From positions 2,232,001 to 2,296,000 of the forward strand of contig NZ_CP095741.1 in assembly GCF_023078475.1 (NCBI RefSeq): a stretch of 64,000 nucleotides of DNA, given 5' to 3'. Shown in pieces: positions 1 to 10,795 of the stretch; the stretch's first letter is position 1; every line of letters starts with the position of its first letter. The notes below the pieces were generated by a model. The model was not told the origin of the DNA, did not search any database, and saw only the letters and a program-made list of their open reading frames with translations. The position numbers were made by a program, and so were the translations under genes. This DNA comes from Luteibacter aegosomaticola. Lineage in GTDB: Bacteria > Pseudomonadota > Gammaproteobacteria > Xanthomonadales > Rhodanobacteraceae.

Positions 1-1
1 T

Positions 2-466
2 TTCTCAGCTCGCGATATCGACGGTAACGAGCGCTCGCTCGCCGAGTGGAAGGGCAAGGTGTTGCTGGTGGTGAACGTCGCCTCGAAGTGCGGCTTCACG
101 CCGCAGTACAAGGGCCTCGAGGAGCTGCAGAAGGAATACGGCCCGCAGGGCTTCGATGTGCTGGGTTTCCCCTGCGACCAGTTCGGCCACCAGGAGCCGG
201 GCGACGAGGCGGAGATCCGCAATTTCTGCTCGCTCACCTACGACGTCTCGTTCCCGATGTTCGCCAAGATCGACGTGAACGGCGACAAGGCCCACCCCCT
301 CTACAAGTGGCTGAAGGCCACGAAGAAGGGCTTCCTCGGCACCGAAGGCATCAAGTGGAACTTCACCAAGTTCCTGGTGAGCCGCGAGGGCGAGGTGGTG
401 GAGCGCTTCGCCCCGACCGACACGCCCGAAAAGATCGGCAAAGACCTGCCCGCACTGCTGGGCTGA
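2..466 (+). CDS. Glutathione peroxidase, 5'-truncated by window edge
   Basis: Thiol peroxidase of the GPx family, reducing hydroperoxides in the cytoplasm with glutathione or thioredoxin. The reading frame is open from base 2, so the true start lies upstream of the window; 154 codons are visible. Family signatures seen are VNVASKCGFTPQ with the peroxidatic residue as Cys rather than selenocysteine, the second motif PCDQFGHQEPG supplying the catalytic Gln, and the WNFTKF motif supplying catalytic Trp and Asn. The C-terminus ends a few residues after PALLG, as usual for bacterial BtuE/GPx proteins. It is followed by two palindromic repeats and a convergent gene, so it is probably the last gene of its transcript. 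Confidence 0.93.
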   Translation, partial: FSARDIDGNERSLAEWKGKVLLVVNVASKCGFTPQYKGLEELQKEYGPQGFDVLGFPCDQFGHQEPGDEAEIRNFCSLTYDVSFPMFAKIDVNGDKAHPLYKWLKATKKGFLGTEGIKWNFTKFLVSREGEVVERFAPTDTPEKIGKDLPALLG

Positions 467-518
467 TCGCGCCCGGCGCCACGCTACGACGCTGGGCTCC
501 GGTACGACCACCGCTCTT

Positions 519-607
519 GTAGGAGCCCACCCTGTGGGCGACGCCGTTCGCGAGAGGGCCACACGAGCTTTGTCGCGAAAGATGTCGCCCACAGGGTGGG
601 CTCCTAC
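519..607. repeat. REP-like palindromic element, copy 1
   Basis: An 89-bp imperfect inverted repeat: the left arm starts gtaggagcccaccctgtggg and the right arm ends acagggtgggctcctac, with an inner ttcgcga/tcgcgaaa pair. It lies between convergent genes. A near-identical copy follows 45 bp later. Such elements are typically non-autonomous and mobilised by a RAYT transposase, none of which is seen here. It could also act as a bidirectional RNA hairpin terminator. Confidence 0.85.
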
Positions 608-651
608 CGCGCGTGGATGGCGTTAGGCGCTGCGGTGCGAGCGCCGCTCTT

Positions 652-740
652 GTAGGAGCCCACCTTGTGGGCGACGCCGTTCGCGAGAGGGCTACATGAG
701 CTTTGTCGCGAAAGATGTCGCCCACAGGGTGGGCTCCTAC
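652..740. repeat. REP-like palindromic element, copy 2
   Basis: Second 89-bp copy, almost identical to the one at 519-607 and in the same orientation, with a tgcggtgcg/ccgctcttgt spacer also partly repeated. Two direct copies of an inverted-repeat element form the kind of arrangement described for clustered REPs. Together the two copies fill most of the 343-bp gap between the peroxidase gene and dacB; I see no gene in the rest of that gap. Confidence 0.85.
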
Positions 741-809
741 GGTGTGTGGTTGGTGTTCGGTGGCGCGGTGCGACACCGGGCTGACCGCGTTCGGTGCCGC
801 GGTTCGTGG

Positions 810-2332
810 TTAGAGGTGCTCGGGGGTTTCGGCGAGCATGACCGCGATGGCGTCCACTTCCGACGAGACAGTCGCAGCGCCTTGCGTGGGTTTGTAGTTG
901 TTGAGGATCACGGAGAACGCCAGGCGCTGGCCGCTCTTCGTCGTGACGTATCCGGCGAGCGCGTTGACGTAGCTCATGCTGCCCGTCTTCGCCTGCACAT
1001 TGCCCTCGGCGGCCGTGCCCTTCATGCGGCGGGCCAGGGTGCCATCGGTACCTGCCACGGGAAGAAGCGCGCGGAATGCCGGGGAATCGACCGTGGCCAG
1101 CAGGTGGGTGAGCGAGCCCGCGGTGGTGAGGTCATGCCGGGACAAGCCGGTGCCTTCTTCCAGTGTGGTCGCCGAGGGGCCAATGCCGTGGCCGCCGAGC
1201 CATGCTTTGAGTCCGGCGGCTGCACGGTCCTCGGTGAGCGGGGCCGTCTGGTCGCTCGCTTCCGCGCCCGTCAGCAAGAACACGCTTTGCAGGTACATGT
1301 TCTGTGAGCGCTTGAGTCCAGCAGACAGGATCTCGCTTAGCGCGGGCGAGGCCAGCGTGGCGACGGGCGTGCCCGTCGGGGCGGGGATCGGCCAGTGGAC
1401 GCTGCGGGCGTCTTTTTTCACCGTGACGCCCCGCTTTTCCAGCGCCGATGTAAGGCGGCGGGCGGCGATGAGGGCTGGGTCGGGCAGGGAAAGCCGGCTC
1501 TTGCGCGGCTGCGCGCCAAGGACATGCAAGGTCGAGCTGCCGGGCGGTCGATAGAACGCCGGGGTGTCCGACGGCTGTTCGGCCAGGGTGAGCGCCGCAT
1601 CCGTCGGCGTGACGGTGACCGCGTTGTCGCGGACGTCAGCGACGAGGGTGTTTTCATCCACGGTGAGCCCGCTGGCGGTCGCGCCGTAATACTCCTGCAG
1701 GTCGGAGGCCTCCCAGCCGCTGCCGATAGGCGGGCCGGCGAACGCGGTGTCGTCGCCGACCACGGCGCCGTCGATCCGGGTCACCCCTGCGGCGGCTACC
1801 TGCTGGGCAAGCTGGTCGGCCCAGGCATCGCCCGTAAGGGTCGGATCGCCTCGTCCGCGAAGAACGAGATCGCCACGCAGGCGGCCGCGGCGGATCTCGC
1901 CCGCTGCCAGCACGTCGGTATGCGTGCGGTACTCGGCGCCGAGACGATCAAGCGCAAAGGCCGCGGTGTAGAGCTTGGCGGTGGACGCCGGAAGCATCAG
2001 CTTGCCGTCGTCGTGGCCGTACACCACGCGCCCGTCATCCAGCGACACCACGCTGATGCCCCAGGAAGCCGCGGCGAAGCGCGGGGCGTCGATGTGGGCG
2101 TCGATCGCCTGGCCCAACGCAGACGCATGTCCCGCGCCAGCAAACCCCAAAAGCACGAGACCGACCACCGTAGGAGCCCACCCTGTGGGCGACGCCGTTC
2201 GCGAAAGGCTGGGGGCGTGCGGCAGGCCTTTGGGAGGTTGTCGCGAAAGATGTCGCCCACAGGGTGGGCTCCTACGGAGGCCGAGGAGTCGCGTGGCGAG
2301 GGCCTCGCGAAAGGGTGTGGGGTGGCTTTGGC

Positions 2333-2345
<13 letters not shown>
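810..2345 (-). CDS. dacB: D-alanyl-D-alanine carboxypeptidase/endopeptidase, PBP4 (class C) type
   Basis: Periplasmic peptidoglycan DD-carboxypeptidase/endopeptidase of the S13 family. The three penicillin-binding motifs are intact if counted from the ATG at 2345: SxxK as STAK (Ser121, Lys124), SxN as SQN (about 337-339) and KTG (about 453-455). The hydrophobic core VVGLVLLGFAGAGHA followed by SALGQ is a credible Sec signal. Residues about 24-59 ahead of it are encoded by a palindromic repeat (2170-2275), giving an unusually long n-region; the frame stays open through it. The ATG overlaps the end of the upstream hydratase by 13 bp, which suggests translational coupling. A GTG start just after the repeat is possible but has no ribosome binding site. 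Confidence 0.93.
2170..2275. repeat. REP-like element inside the dacB signal region
   Basis: A 106-bp copy of the gtaggagcccaccctgtggg family with matching inverted ends (last bases gggtgggctcctac). It lies inside the dacB reading frame, directly before the hydrophobic core of the signal peptide, and is translated as a Pro/Arg-rich stretch that includes SPPCGRHLSRQ and SPTGWAPT. The residues on either side (ATRLLGL and VVGLVLLGF) look like two pieces of one signal peptide. Confidence 0.85.
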
Positions 2346-3118
<773 letters not shown>

Positions 3119-3136
3119 GAAGGATCTCCGAAAGAT

Positions 3137-3155
3137 GTAATGCGAATCATAAACG
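3137..3155. promoter_or_regulatory. Candidate Fur box upstream of feoAB
   Basis: The 19-mer TGTAATGCGAATCATAAAC matches the Fur consensus GATAATGATAATCATTATC at 13 of 19 positions, including both AATG and AATCAT half cores. It lies in the divergent region between the hydratase gene and feoA, about 110 bp before the feoA start. Fur control of feo is established in related bacteria; the site itself is inference. Confidence 0.45.
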
Positions 3156-3267
3156 GCCGGTCTGTAGGCGTGGGCCCCGAGCCTGATCAGTCGAAACCCT
3201 ACGTGAGATGCAGGGGATCAGGTAAAAGGAATACAATGCGACGCGTTCTTATTTGAGAAATTCCCCA

Positions 3268-3513
3268 GTGCGCCTGTCCGACGCGCCGAAAGGTGCCCAA
3301 GCCGTGGTCCAGTCCGTCACCGATGCCCATCCCGCCGATCCCATCGCGCAACGCCTGCGCGACCTGGGCTTCGTGGCCGGCGAGCCGGTGCGCCTGATAG
3401 CCCGCGGGCCCCTCGGCGGCGACCCCTTGCTCATCCAGATCGGCTCCACGCGGTTCGCGTTGCGCAAGACGGAAGCGGCGCGCGTGGATGTCCTTGTGGA
3501 TGGTGCGGCATGA
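3268..3513 (+). CDS. feoA: Ferrous iron transport protein A
   Basis: Small cytoplasmic SH3-like protein needed for FeoB-dependent Fe2+ uptake. The GTG at 3268 is chosen because it yields the usual FeoA opening (MRLSDAPKG); an in-frame TTG at 3253 would add five residues. The DLGFVAGEPVRLIARGPLGG and DPLLIQIG stretches match the family, with the final segment TRFALRKTEA forming the last strands. Length 81 aa is normal. The stop overlaps the feoB ATG (ATGA), so the two are translationally coupled. Confidence 0.92.
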   Translation: MRLSDAPKGAQAVVQSVTDAHPADPIAQRLRDLGFVAGEPVRLIARGPLGGDPLLIQIGSTRFALRKTEAARVDVLVDGAA

Positions 3514-5354
3514 GTGCAGCAACGATGCGCGTAGCCCTGGTCGGCAACCCCAACTGCGGCAAGACGGCGCTGTTCAACCAGCTGACCGGCGGCCGCCAGA
3601 AAGTGGCGAACTACGCCGGTGTCACCGTGGAGCGCAAGGAAGGCCGCTTCACCGCGCCCTCCGGTCGCACGCTGCAAATACTGGACTTGCCGGGTGCCTA
3701 CAGTTTCGACGCCACCAGCCCGGACGAGGCGATTACCCGCGATGTCTGCCAGGGCCGCTATCCGGGCGAAGCAGCACCTGACCTGATCGTCTGCGTCGCC
3801 GACGCCACCAATCTGCGTCTCCACCTTCGCTTCGTGCTCGAAGTGCGCCGCCTCGGCCGCCCGGTGGTGCTCGCGTTGAACATGATGGACGCGGCGCGCA
3901 AGCGCGGCATCGTCATCGATGTGCAGAAGCTTTCCCAGCGCCTTGGCGTGCCGGTGGTGGAAACGATCGCCGTCCAGCGCGGTGGCGCGAAGGCGCTCGT
4001 GGACCGCTTGGATGCGGCGGTGCCGGAAATCGTGCCGTCGCCGATCGACGAGGCCACGGTCGATGGCCTGCATGCCGAAGTTCGCGCGATCCTGGCCGAT
4101 GCCGTCACCAGTACGCGCAACACCGCGGCGATCGACGATGCGATCGACCGCTGGGCACTGCACCCGGTTTTCGGCCTCGCCATCCTGGCGGTGCTGATGT
4201 TCTTCATCTTCCAGGCGGTGTTCTCCTGGGCGCAGCCGGTGATGGACGCGATCACCGATGGCATCACCGCACTGGGTGCGTGGGCCACCAGCTTCCTGCC
4301 GGGCGATAGCGCGCTGCACAGCCTGCTCAACGATGGCGTGTTCGCTGGCCTGGGCGCGGTGCTGGTGTTCCTGCCGCAGATCCTGATCCTGTTCCTCTTC
4401 ATCCTGATCCTCGAAGAATCCGGCTACCTGCCGCGCGCGGCCTTCCTGCTCGATCGCATGATGTTCAAGGTGGGCCTGACCGGCCGTGCCTTCATCCCGT
4501 TGCTGTCGAGCTTTGCCTGCGCGATTCCCGGGATCATGGCGACGCGCAGCATCAACGACCCGCGCGACCGTCTCACCACGATTCTGGTGGCGCCGCTGAT
4601 GACCTGCTCGGCGCGTCTGCCGGTGTATACGCTGCTCATCGCCGCGTTTATCCCGAATCGCAGCATTGGCCTGTTCAACCTGCAGGGCATCGTGCTGTTC
4701 GTGCTGTATTTCGCAGGCATCTTCAGCGCGCTGGGCGTGGCGTTCGTGATGAAGCGCTTCCGCAAGGATCGCAGCGAGCATGCGCTGATCATGGAGCTGC
4801 CCTCGTACCGCCTGCCGAACGTGCGCGATGTAGCGCTGGGCCTGTGGGAGCGCGCGCTGATCTTCCTGAAGCGTGTGGGCGGCATCATCACCGCGCTGAC
4901 CGTGCTGCTGTGGTTCCTTTCGAGTTTCCCCGGTGCACCGGAAGGCGCGACGGGTCCGGCGATCGATTACAGCCTGGCGGGCATGCTCGGCCGTGGCCTG
5001 CAGTACGTGTTCGCGCCGATCGGCTTCAACTGGCAGATCTGCATCGCGCTGGTGCCGGGCCTGGCCGCGCGTGAAGTCGCGGTGGCCGCGCTGGGCACGG
5101 TGTACGCGATGTCGGGCACTGACGATGCCGTGGCTACCCAGCTCGGGCCGGTGATCGCGCATTCGTGGTCGCTGGCCACGGCGCTGTCGCTGCTCGCGTG
5201 GTACGTGTTCGCGCCGCAGTGCATGTCGACCCTGGCGGTGATCCGCCGCGAAACCAATTCCTGGCGCAACGTGGCGATCGCCGCGGGCTATCTGTTCGGC
5301 CTGGCGTACCTCGCTTCGCTCGCTACCTACCAGATCGCGAGGGCGCTTTCGTGA
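3510..5354 (+). CDS. feoB: Ferrous iron transporter B
   Basis: Inner-membrane Fe2+ permease with a cytoplasmic GTPase domain. G motifs are visible: G1 GNPNCGKT (residues 12-19), G2 in GVTVERKEG, G3 DLPGAYS and G4 NMMD. A helical region follows, then the membrane domain with the Gate-type segments containing SFACAIPGIMATR and PLMTCSARLPVYTLLI, both carrying conserved Cys. At 614 aa it is the short FeoB form found in xanthomonads rather than the ~770-aa enterobacterial form. It overlaps feoA by 4 bp and the next gene by 4 bp, giving a three-gene operon. Confidence 0.96.
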   Translation: MSAATMRVALVGNPNCGKTALFNQLTGGRQKVANYAGVTVERKEGRFTAPSGRTLQILDLPGAYSFDATSPDEAITRDVCQGRYPGEAAPDLIVCVADATNLRLHLRFVLEVRRLGRPVVLALNMMDAARKRGIVIDVQKLSQRLGVPVVETIAVQRGGAKALVDRLDAAVPEIVPSPIDEATVDGLHAEVRAILADAVTSTRNTAAIDDAIDRWALHPVFGLAILAVLMFFIFQAVFSWAQPVMDAITDGITALGAWATSFLPGDSALHSLLNDGVFAGLGAVLVFLPQILILFLFILILEESGYLPRAAFLLDRMMFKVGLTGRAFIPLLSSFACAIPGIMATRSINDPRDRLTTILVAPLMTCSARLPVYTLLIAAFIPNRSIGLFNLQGIVLFVLYFAGIFSALGVAFVMKRFRKDRSEHALIMELPSYRLPNVRDVALGLWERALIFLKRVGGIITALTVLLWFLSSFPGAPEGATGPAIDYSLAGMLGRGLQYVFAPIGFNWQICIALVPGLAAREVAVAALGTVYAMSGTDDAVATQLGPVIAHSWSLATALSLLAWYVFAPQCMSTLAVIRRETNSWRNVAIAAGYLFGLAYLASLATYQIARALS

Positions 5355-5644
5355 GCACGTTCCAGCTGGTCCAGGGCGTCATCATCGGCGTGGTCGTGCT
5401 GGCCAGCCTGTATGTCGCGTTCCGCAAGCTGCTGCCGAAGACGTCGACGCGGGTGTTGGCCGGCGTCTCCGCCAGCCTGAACCATGAAGGCCGCTCCGGC
5501 GTGATACGTGCGATCGGCAAGAAAGTGCAGCCGGCCAGCGCCACGGGCAGCTGCGGCGATGGCTGCGGCAGCTGTGGCACCTGCGGTCCGGCGCCGGTAG
5601 CGCATAACGACGCGCAGCCGTTGACTTTCAAGACGAGGCGTTAA
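5351..5644 (+). CDS. FeoB-associated Cys-rich small membrane protein
   Basis: A 97-aa protein starting at a GTG that overlaps the feoB stop. It has one N-terminal membrane segment (about residues 6-25, LVQGVIIGVVVLASLYVAF) and a Cys-rich tail (SCGDGCGSCGTCG) with five cysteines in 12 residues. It occupies the place of feoC and resembles the FeoB-associated Cys-rich membrane proteins by layout; it is not the winged-helix FeoC. A role in iron binding or handover at FeoB is inference. Its last 17 bp overlap the convergent epimerase gene tail-to-tail. Confidence 0.78.
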   Translation: MSTFQLVQGVIIGVVVLASLYVAFRKLLPKTSTRVLAGVSASLNHEGRSGVIRAIGKKVQPASATGSCGDGCGSCGTCGPAPVAHNDAQPLTFKTRR

Positions 5645-6479
5645 CGTCGCCCAGTGGGCGCCACGTGGCGGGCTCGGGTCGAAAAGGCCGCGCCTGGATG
5701 CCCAGTAGTGCCTCCAGCGCGGTGTTGTCCGCGGTGAGGTCTTCGTCGAGGCGGCGCAGTGCGCCGCGCAACTGCGGGCGCAGCGCACTCGCGAGTTCAA
5801 GCACGAACCGCGGCACGGGTGCGGGGATGGTCAGGACCCCTGCGCTGCGCCGCGCGCGGCGAAACATGGCTGCCGCGGTGAGGCGCTCGCCGCCGCCCAT
5901 GTCGAAGGTCTTGCCTCGTGCCTGTGGCATGGCCAGCGCTGCGACGAATGCGGCCGCGATATCGTCGGCGTGCACGGGTTGCCGCAGCCCGCGGCCGGCC
6001 GGCAACGGGAAAATATGGCGGCGGATGGCCGCATGGACGATCGGCGTGATGCTGCGGTCCATGCCCGCACCATAAACGAGCGTGGGCCGGAACAACGTCC
6101 AGGGCATGCCGCGCGATGCGCAGGTGGCGCTGAGCGCGGTTTCCGCATTCCGCAGCCGCGCCGCCAGTTCGCGTTCGTAAGGTACATCGGAATCGCGCTT
6201 GGATTCGGCGCTCATCGACGATGTTGCGATGATGTGCGGGGTGCCTTCCAGGCGGGTATGGCTGAGCCATTGCGCGAGCAGGTCCAGCGGCCCGGTGGAG
6301 AGGATCGCTTTGACGGGGGGTAACGGCGGCATCATGTCGGGGACCCGTCCGCTCAGCCATCGCGCGTCGTCCGGCGGCGGGGTGCGGCTCAGGCCTAGCC
6401 ATGTATGGCCGGCGGCCTCCAGCCGAGGGAGGAGGAACCGGCCGATCTGGCTGGATGCGCCGATGACGAGGACGCTCAT
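5628..6479 (-). CDS. NAD(P)-dependent epimerase/dehydratase family protein
   Basis: A 283-aa Rossmann-fold protein of the extended SDR type. The N-terminal nucleotide-binding loop is VIGASSQIGRFLLP, a variant of GxxGxxG. The expected TSSMSAESK stretch and a YERELAARLRNAE segment sit where the catalytic Ser and YxxxK usually fall, but the Tyr-x3-Lys pair is not intact (Y-E-R-E-L), so catalytic competence is doubtful. FRPTLVYG and HADDIAAAF are typical of sugar-nucleotide epimerases. The ATG overlaps the upstream membrane-protein gene (ATGA). It is the last gene of a three-gene operon with a GT2 glycosyltransferase, which suggests a lipid-linked sugar role. Confidence 0.8.
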   Translation of the reverse strand: MSVLVIGASSQIGRFLLPRLEAAGHTWLGLSRTPPPDDARWLSGRVPDMMPPLPPVKAILSTGPLDLLAQWLSHTRLEGTPHIIATSSMSAESKRDSDVPYERELAARLRNAETALSATCASRGMPWTLFRPTLVYGAGMDRSITPIVHAAIRRHIFPLPAGRGLRQPVHADDIAAAFVAALAMPQARGKTFDMGGGERLTAAAMFRRARRSAGVLTIPAPVPRFVLELASALRPQLRGALRRLDEDLTADNTALEALLGIQARPFRPEPATWRPLGDVNASS

Positions 6480-8101
6480 GGCTTGCTCCTTGCGGCCACC
6501 ACCTTGCAGAGCCGCAGGCCTTCGGCGAGGTCGCGTCTGCGGGGCGTCAGTTCGAGCCCGCTACGTATCGGGGAACAGCTATCCATGCGGGCGCCGGGAA
6601 GGATATCCGTGAGTTGCCCAAGCGAACCGTCGGCAGCGGCTGTATCGCGCAGGATGGCGTAGATCGGCCCCTCGTGTCCCTCGATCGCTGCGCGTACCCG
6701 TTGATCGAACTCATGGTGCTGGCTTAAGACATTGAGCCAGGTGAGGCTCACGAAGGTCGCTTCTTCGGCGTTCGGGACGAACGGAATAACGTAAGCGTTG
6801 GGCGCGGAGAGGACCACGACCAGGCTACCCGGGGTAACCGCCGCTGCTTCGACGGCGAACGGCGTTTTGGCGAAGGGGGCATGACCCCAGTCGGTGTAGC
6901 GGGTGGTGGCGAGCGTGATGAGCAGGGTGGCTCCGATCACGGCGGCCGTAAGGCGGCTGCGTGGCCGGTCGAGCGCTTCGGCAACGAGCGATGCGGCGGC
7001 CAGGACGGTCAGGCCGGTGAGCATCTCGATGGGCACGGCGTAGCGCAGGATCGAGTAGAGCGCTAGCCACAGCACGTACGCGGCGCAGACGAAGGTAAAC
7101 AGCATGCGCCGGACGGGGTTGCTGGCGGCACCTGGCCGGCGTCGCGCCAGTGCAATCGCGCCAGCGCCGAGTAGAGCCAGCATGGCGAGCGCATAACGTG
7201 CGTCGGCAAAGGTGTTGCCACCTTGGGTGTCGTTCTTCCTGAGCCACCAGAACGGATAGAACAGCGTCTGGAGGACGGACTTCGGCATGAACTGCCGGTC
7301 CGTGCCGCCCGCATCCGGCATCCACGGCGAATGGAAAACCTGGTTGAACATCGGAAAAATGGGGTTGCCCGTAAGGTGCCAAAGGCTGTAACCCCAACTG
7401 CCGTAAGCGGCAAAAAAGCCGAAGAGGGCGGCAACTCCCAGTGTGACGGCCTCGGTCAGGCCCGCCAACCTGAACCCGCGTGCCGCCCACACGGCAAACC
7501 CCAGCGCAGGCGCATAGACGATGGCGGTTGGCTTGAGGCCGGCGGCGAGGCCACAGAGCAGCCCCGCCAGGGCCGCGCGTCCGAGTAGTGTTCCCTCCCG
7601 CTGGGCCGCCAGGGGCATGGCCACCAGGTAGCCAGCCATGACGAGGACGGCCAGCGGGAGCTCGTTCGTCGACATTCCTGCCTGGGTGAGGGTCATGGTG
7701 CCCGTGGCGCCGATGAAGATCGCGGCGAGATCTGTCCATGCCGGTGCACGGCCTTCCTGCCCGGCGAAACGCCGGACGATCAGGCAAAGCAGGAACACCG
7801 CGCCTCCGTACCACAGCCCCTGAAGCGCGGCCAGCACGCGTGGCGAGGTGGAAAGGGGGCCCGTGCCCAGCCAGAAGTAAGGTAGGTCCAGGAGTGGGTT
7901 GAAGTAGCTTTGCAGGCTAGCCGGGGCCAGGTCGATGCCGAGCCGGCCGTGGAAAAAGGCCCACGCGTTGTACAGGTGGTAATTCTTGAGATCCCACGCG
8001 GCATCCTGGCCGCGCGATACGGCAATCGCCGCGCCGAGGAGCAGGAGGGCCGGAAGCAGGAGGCGGTGGCGCAGTACGCGTTCGGAGAAGGTCATCGTCA
8101 C
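6476..8101 (-). CDS. Polytopic membrane protein, putative GT-C type glycosyltransferase
   Basis: A 541-aa protein with about ten hydrophobic segments. The first periplasmic loop carries DAAWDLKNYHLYNAWAF, an acidic loop after TM1 like the catalytic loop of GT-C enzymes that use polyprenyl-phosphate sugars. The C-terminal ~120 residues are soluble. It starts at a GTG overlapping the stop of the GT2 gene upstream. The pairing with a polyprenol-phosphate sugar synthase-like GT2 supports transfer of a lipid-linked sugar on the periplasmic side. No exact family could be assigned. Confidence 0.65.
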   Translation of the reverse strand: MTMTFSERVLRHRLLLPALLLLGAAIAVSRGQDAAWDLKNYHLYNAWAFFHGRLGIDLAPASLQSYFNPLLDLPYFWLGTGPLSTSPRVLAALQGLWYGGAVFLLCLIVRRFAGQEGRAPAWTDLAAIFIGATGTMTLTQAGMSTNELPLAVLVMAGYLVAMPLAAQREGTLLGRAALAGLLCGLAAGLKPTAIVYAPALGFAVWAARGFRLAGLTEAVTLGVAALFGFFAAYGSWGYSLWHLTGNPIFPMFNQVFHSPWMPDAGGTDRQFMPKSVLQTLFYPFWWLRKNDTQGGNTFADARYALAMLALLGAGAIALARRRPGAASNPVRRMLFTFVCAAYVLWLALYSILRYAVPIEMLTGLTVLAAASLVAEALDRPRSRLTAAVIGATLLITLATTRYTDWGHAPFAKTPFAVEAAAVTPGSLVVVLSAPNAYVIPFVPNAEEATFVSLTWLNVLSQHHEFDQRVRAAIEGHEGPIYAILRDTAAADGSLGQLTDILPGARMDSCSPIRSGLELTPRRRDLAEGLRLCKVVAARSKP

Positions 8102-9054
8102 TCGCTGGCGTGCCCGGCGATGCGGCGTGGGCTATGAAGGAGGTACGCAGCATATTTCTGCTCCCGACGTCCGAGTGAAACCGTGTCGAGAACGAGGCCG
8201 CAGACGAGGAAGATGCTGCCCAGCAAGGCGAGCGAGGCACTGAGGATGGCCGTCGGGAATCGTGGCACGAGGCCCGTCGCCACGTAGGTCTGCATCAGCG
8301 GTATGGCCAGGCCGATGGCGAGTGCGACGCACATGGCGCACGCGACGGAGAAGAAGGCCAGCGGCTTGCCGTTCTTCGCCATGCGGATAATGGTCTTGAG
8401 GATTCGCCAGCCGTCCCGATACGTGCTGAGTTTGCTGTGCGATCCTTCCGGGCGCGCGAAATACGCCGTGGGCACCTCGGCGGTGCCGAGACGAAGTTCG
8501 AGGGCATGCACAGCCAGTTCGACCTCGGTATCGAAGCCCTGGGCGTGCGCCGGGAATGATTTGACGAAGGCTCGGGACATGACGCGGTAGCCCGACAGCA
8601 TGTCGTTGAACGACTGCCCGAAGATCCAGCTGGTGAGGCTGGTCAGCGCCCAGTTGCCGAACTTGTGCCCGGAACGGTACGCCGCATCCTCCTCGGTTGC
8701 GCGGGAACCGACCACCAGGGCAAGGTCTTCCTCCAGCAACCGCGCGACAAGCGTGGGCGCGGCGGAAGCATCGTACGTGGCGTCGCCGTCGACCATGATG
8801 TAAACATCGGCGTCGACCTTGGCAAACATGCTACGCACCACGTTGCCCTTGCCTTGCATGCGCTCGGTACGCACCTCCGCGCCATGCTTCCGTGCGACGT
8901 CCGCGGTTCCATCCGTGGAGTTGTTGTCGAACACCACGATCCGTGCGCCGGGAAGGTGGCGGCGAAAGTCATCGATGACAGTACCGATGGCCACGGCTTC
9001 GTTGAAGCACGGGATCACCACCGCGATCGCCGGCGTCAGGTGCCCCGTACTCAC
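8098..9054 (-). CDS. Glycosyltransferase family 2, polyprenyl-phosphate sugar synthase-like
   Basis: A 318-aa protein with an N-terminal GT-A fold: VVIPCFNEA at the start, then NNSTDGTADVA, and the DXD-equivalent MVDGDATYD. The QGKGNVVRSMF segment resembles DPM1/ArnC-type enzymes. Two membrane helices follow near residues 230-290. The likely reaction is transfer of a hexose from a nucleotide sugar to undecaprenyl phosphate; the sugar is unknown. The start is GTG. First gene of a three-gene operon with a GT-C-like protein and an SDR protein. The 178-bp gap upstream shows no gene. Confidence 0.85.
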   Translation of the reverse strand: MSTGHLTPAIAVVIPCFNEAVAIGTVIDDFRRHLPGARIVVFDNNSTDGTADVARKHGAEVRTERMQGKGNVVRSMFAKVDADVYIMVDGDATYDASAAPTLVARLLEEDLALVVGSRATEEDAAYRSGHKFGNWALTSLTSWIFGQSFNDMLSGYRVMSRAFVKSFPAHAQGFDTEVELAVHALELRLGTAEVPTAYFARPEGSHSKLSTYRDGWRILKTIIRMAKNGKPLAFFSVACAMCVALAIGLAIPLMQTYVATGLVPRFPTAILSASLALLGSIFLVCGLVLDTVSLGRREQKYAAYLLHSPRRIAGHASE

Positions 9055-9232
9055 GCCAGGCTACCGCTTGGCGAGCATGAGGGCTGGGCCGGCATGCGGT
9101 CTGGCGTTACATGGGTGATCGGTTCGGGCATGGAATTCTCGGATGCTGAGCACAGGCACATGGGGCGCGCGCCGGCCCCAGCTCGCCATGGTAACCGCCA
9201 CGCGCCCGGATTCGCAGTCCCGGCTGCCCGGC

Positions 9233-10696
<1,464 letters not shown>

Positions 10697-10781
10697 GGGC
10701 GGAGTTTATCGATGTCCGGCATGGAATCCGCGTGAGACCGCCACGTGAGATCCAGTTAGGGCGGCTGTCATGGGCTTGCGC

Positions 10782-10787
10782 TAAAAT
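10782..10787 (+). promoter_or_regulatory. Candidate -10 element of ispG
   Basis: TAAAAT lies 8 bp before the ispG ATG, matching TATAAT at 5 of 6 bases. Its -35 partner is weak. If used, transcription would begin at or next to the start codon, giving an almost leaderless mRNA; no Shine-Dalgarno sequence is present between the element and the ATG. Confidence 0.35.
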
Positions 10788-10795
10788 GACCCGCT

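Noticed and set aside
519..740. CRISPR-like pair of repeats
   Set aside because: Only two copies, each an 89-bp inverted repeat with related spacer sequence, and no cas genes; REP-like elements explain it.
3249..5162. Long open frame opposite feoAB, 637 codons
   Set aside because: It is a GC-driven shadow of feoA/feoB, with Arg/His/Gln-rich low-complexity translation and no family motif.
9055..9232. Possible small RNA or tRNA in the gap before the phospholipase D gene
   Set aside because: No cloverleaf, promoter/terminator pair or conserved hairpin could be recognised.
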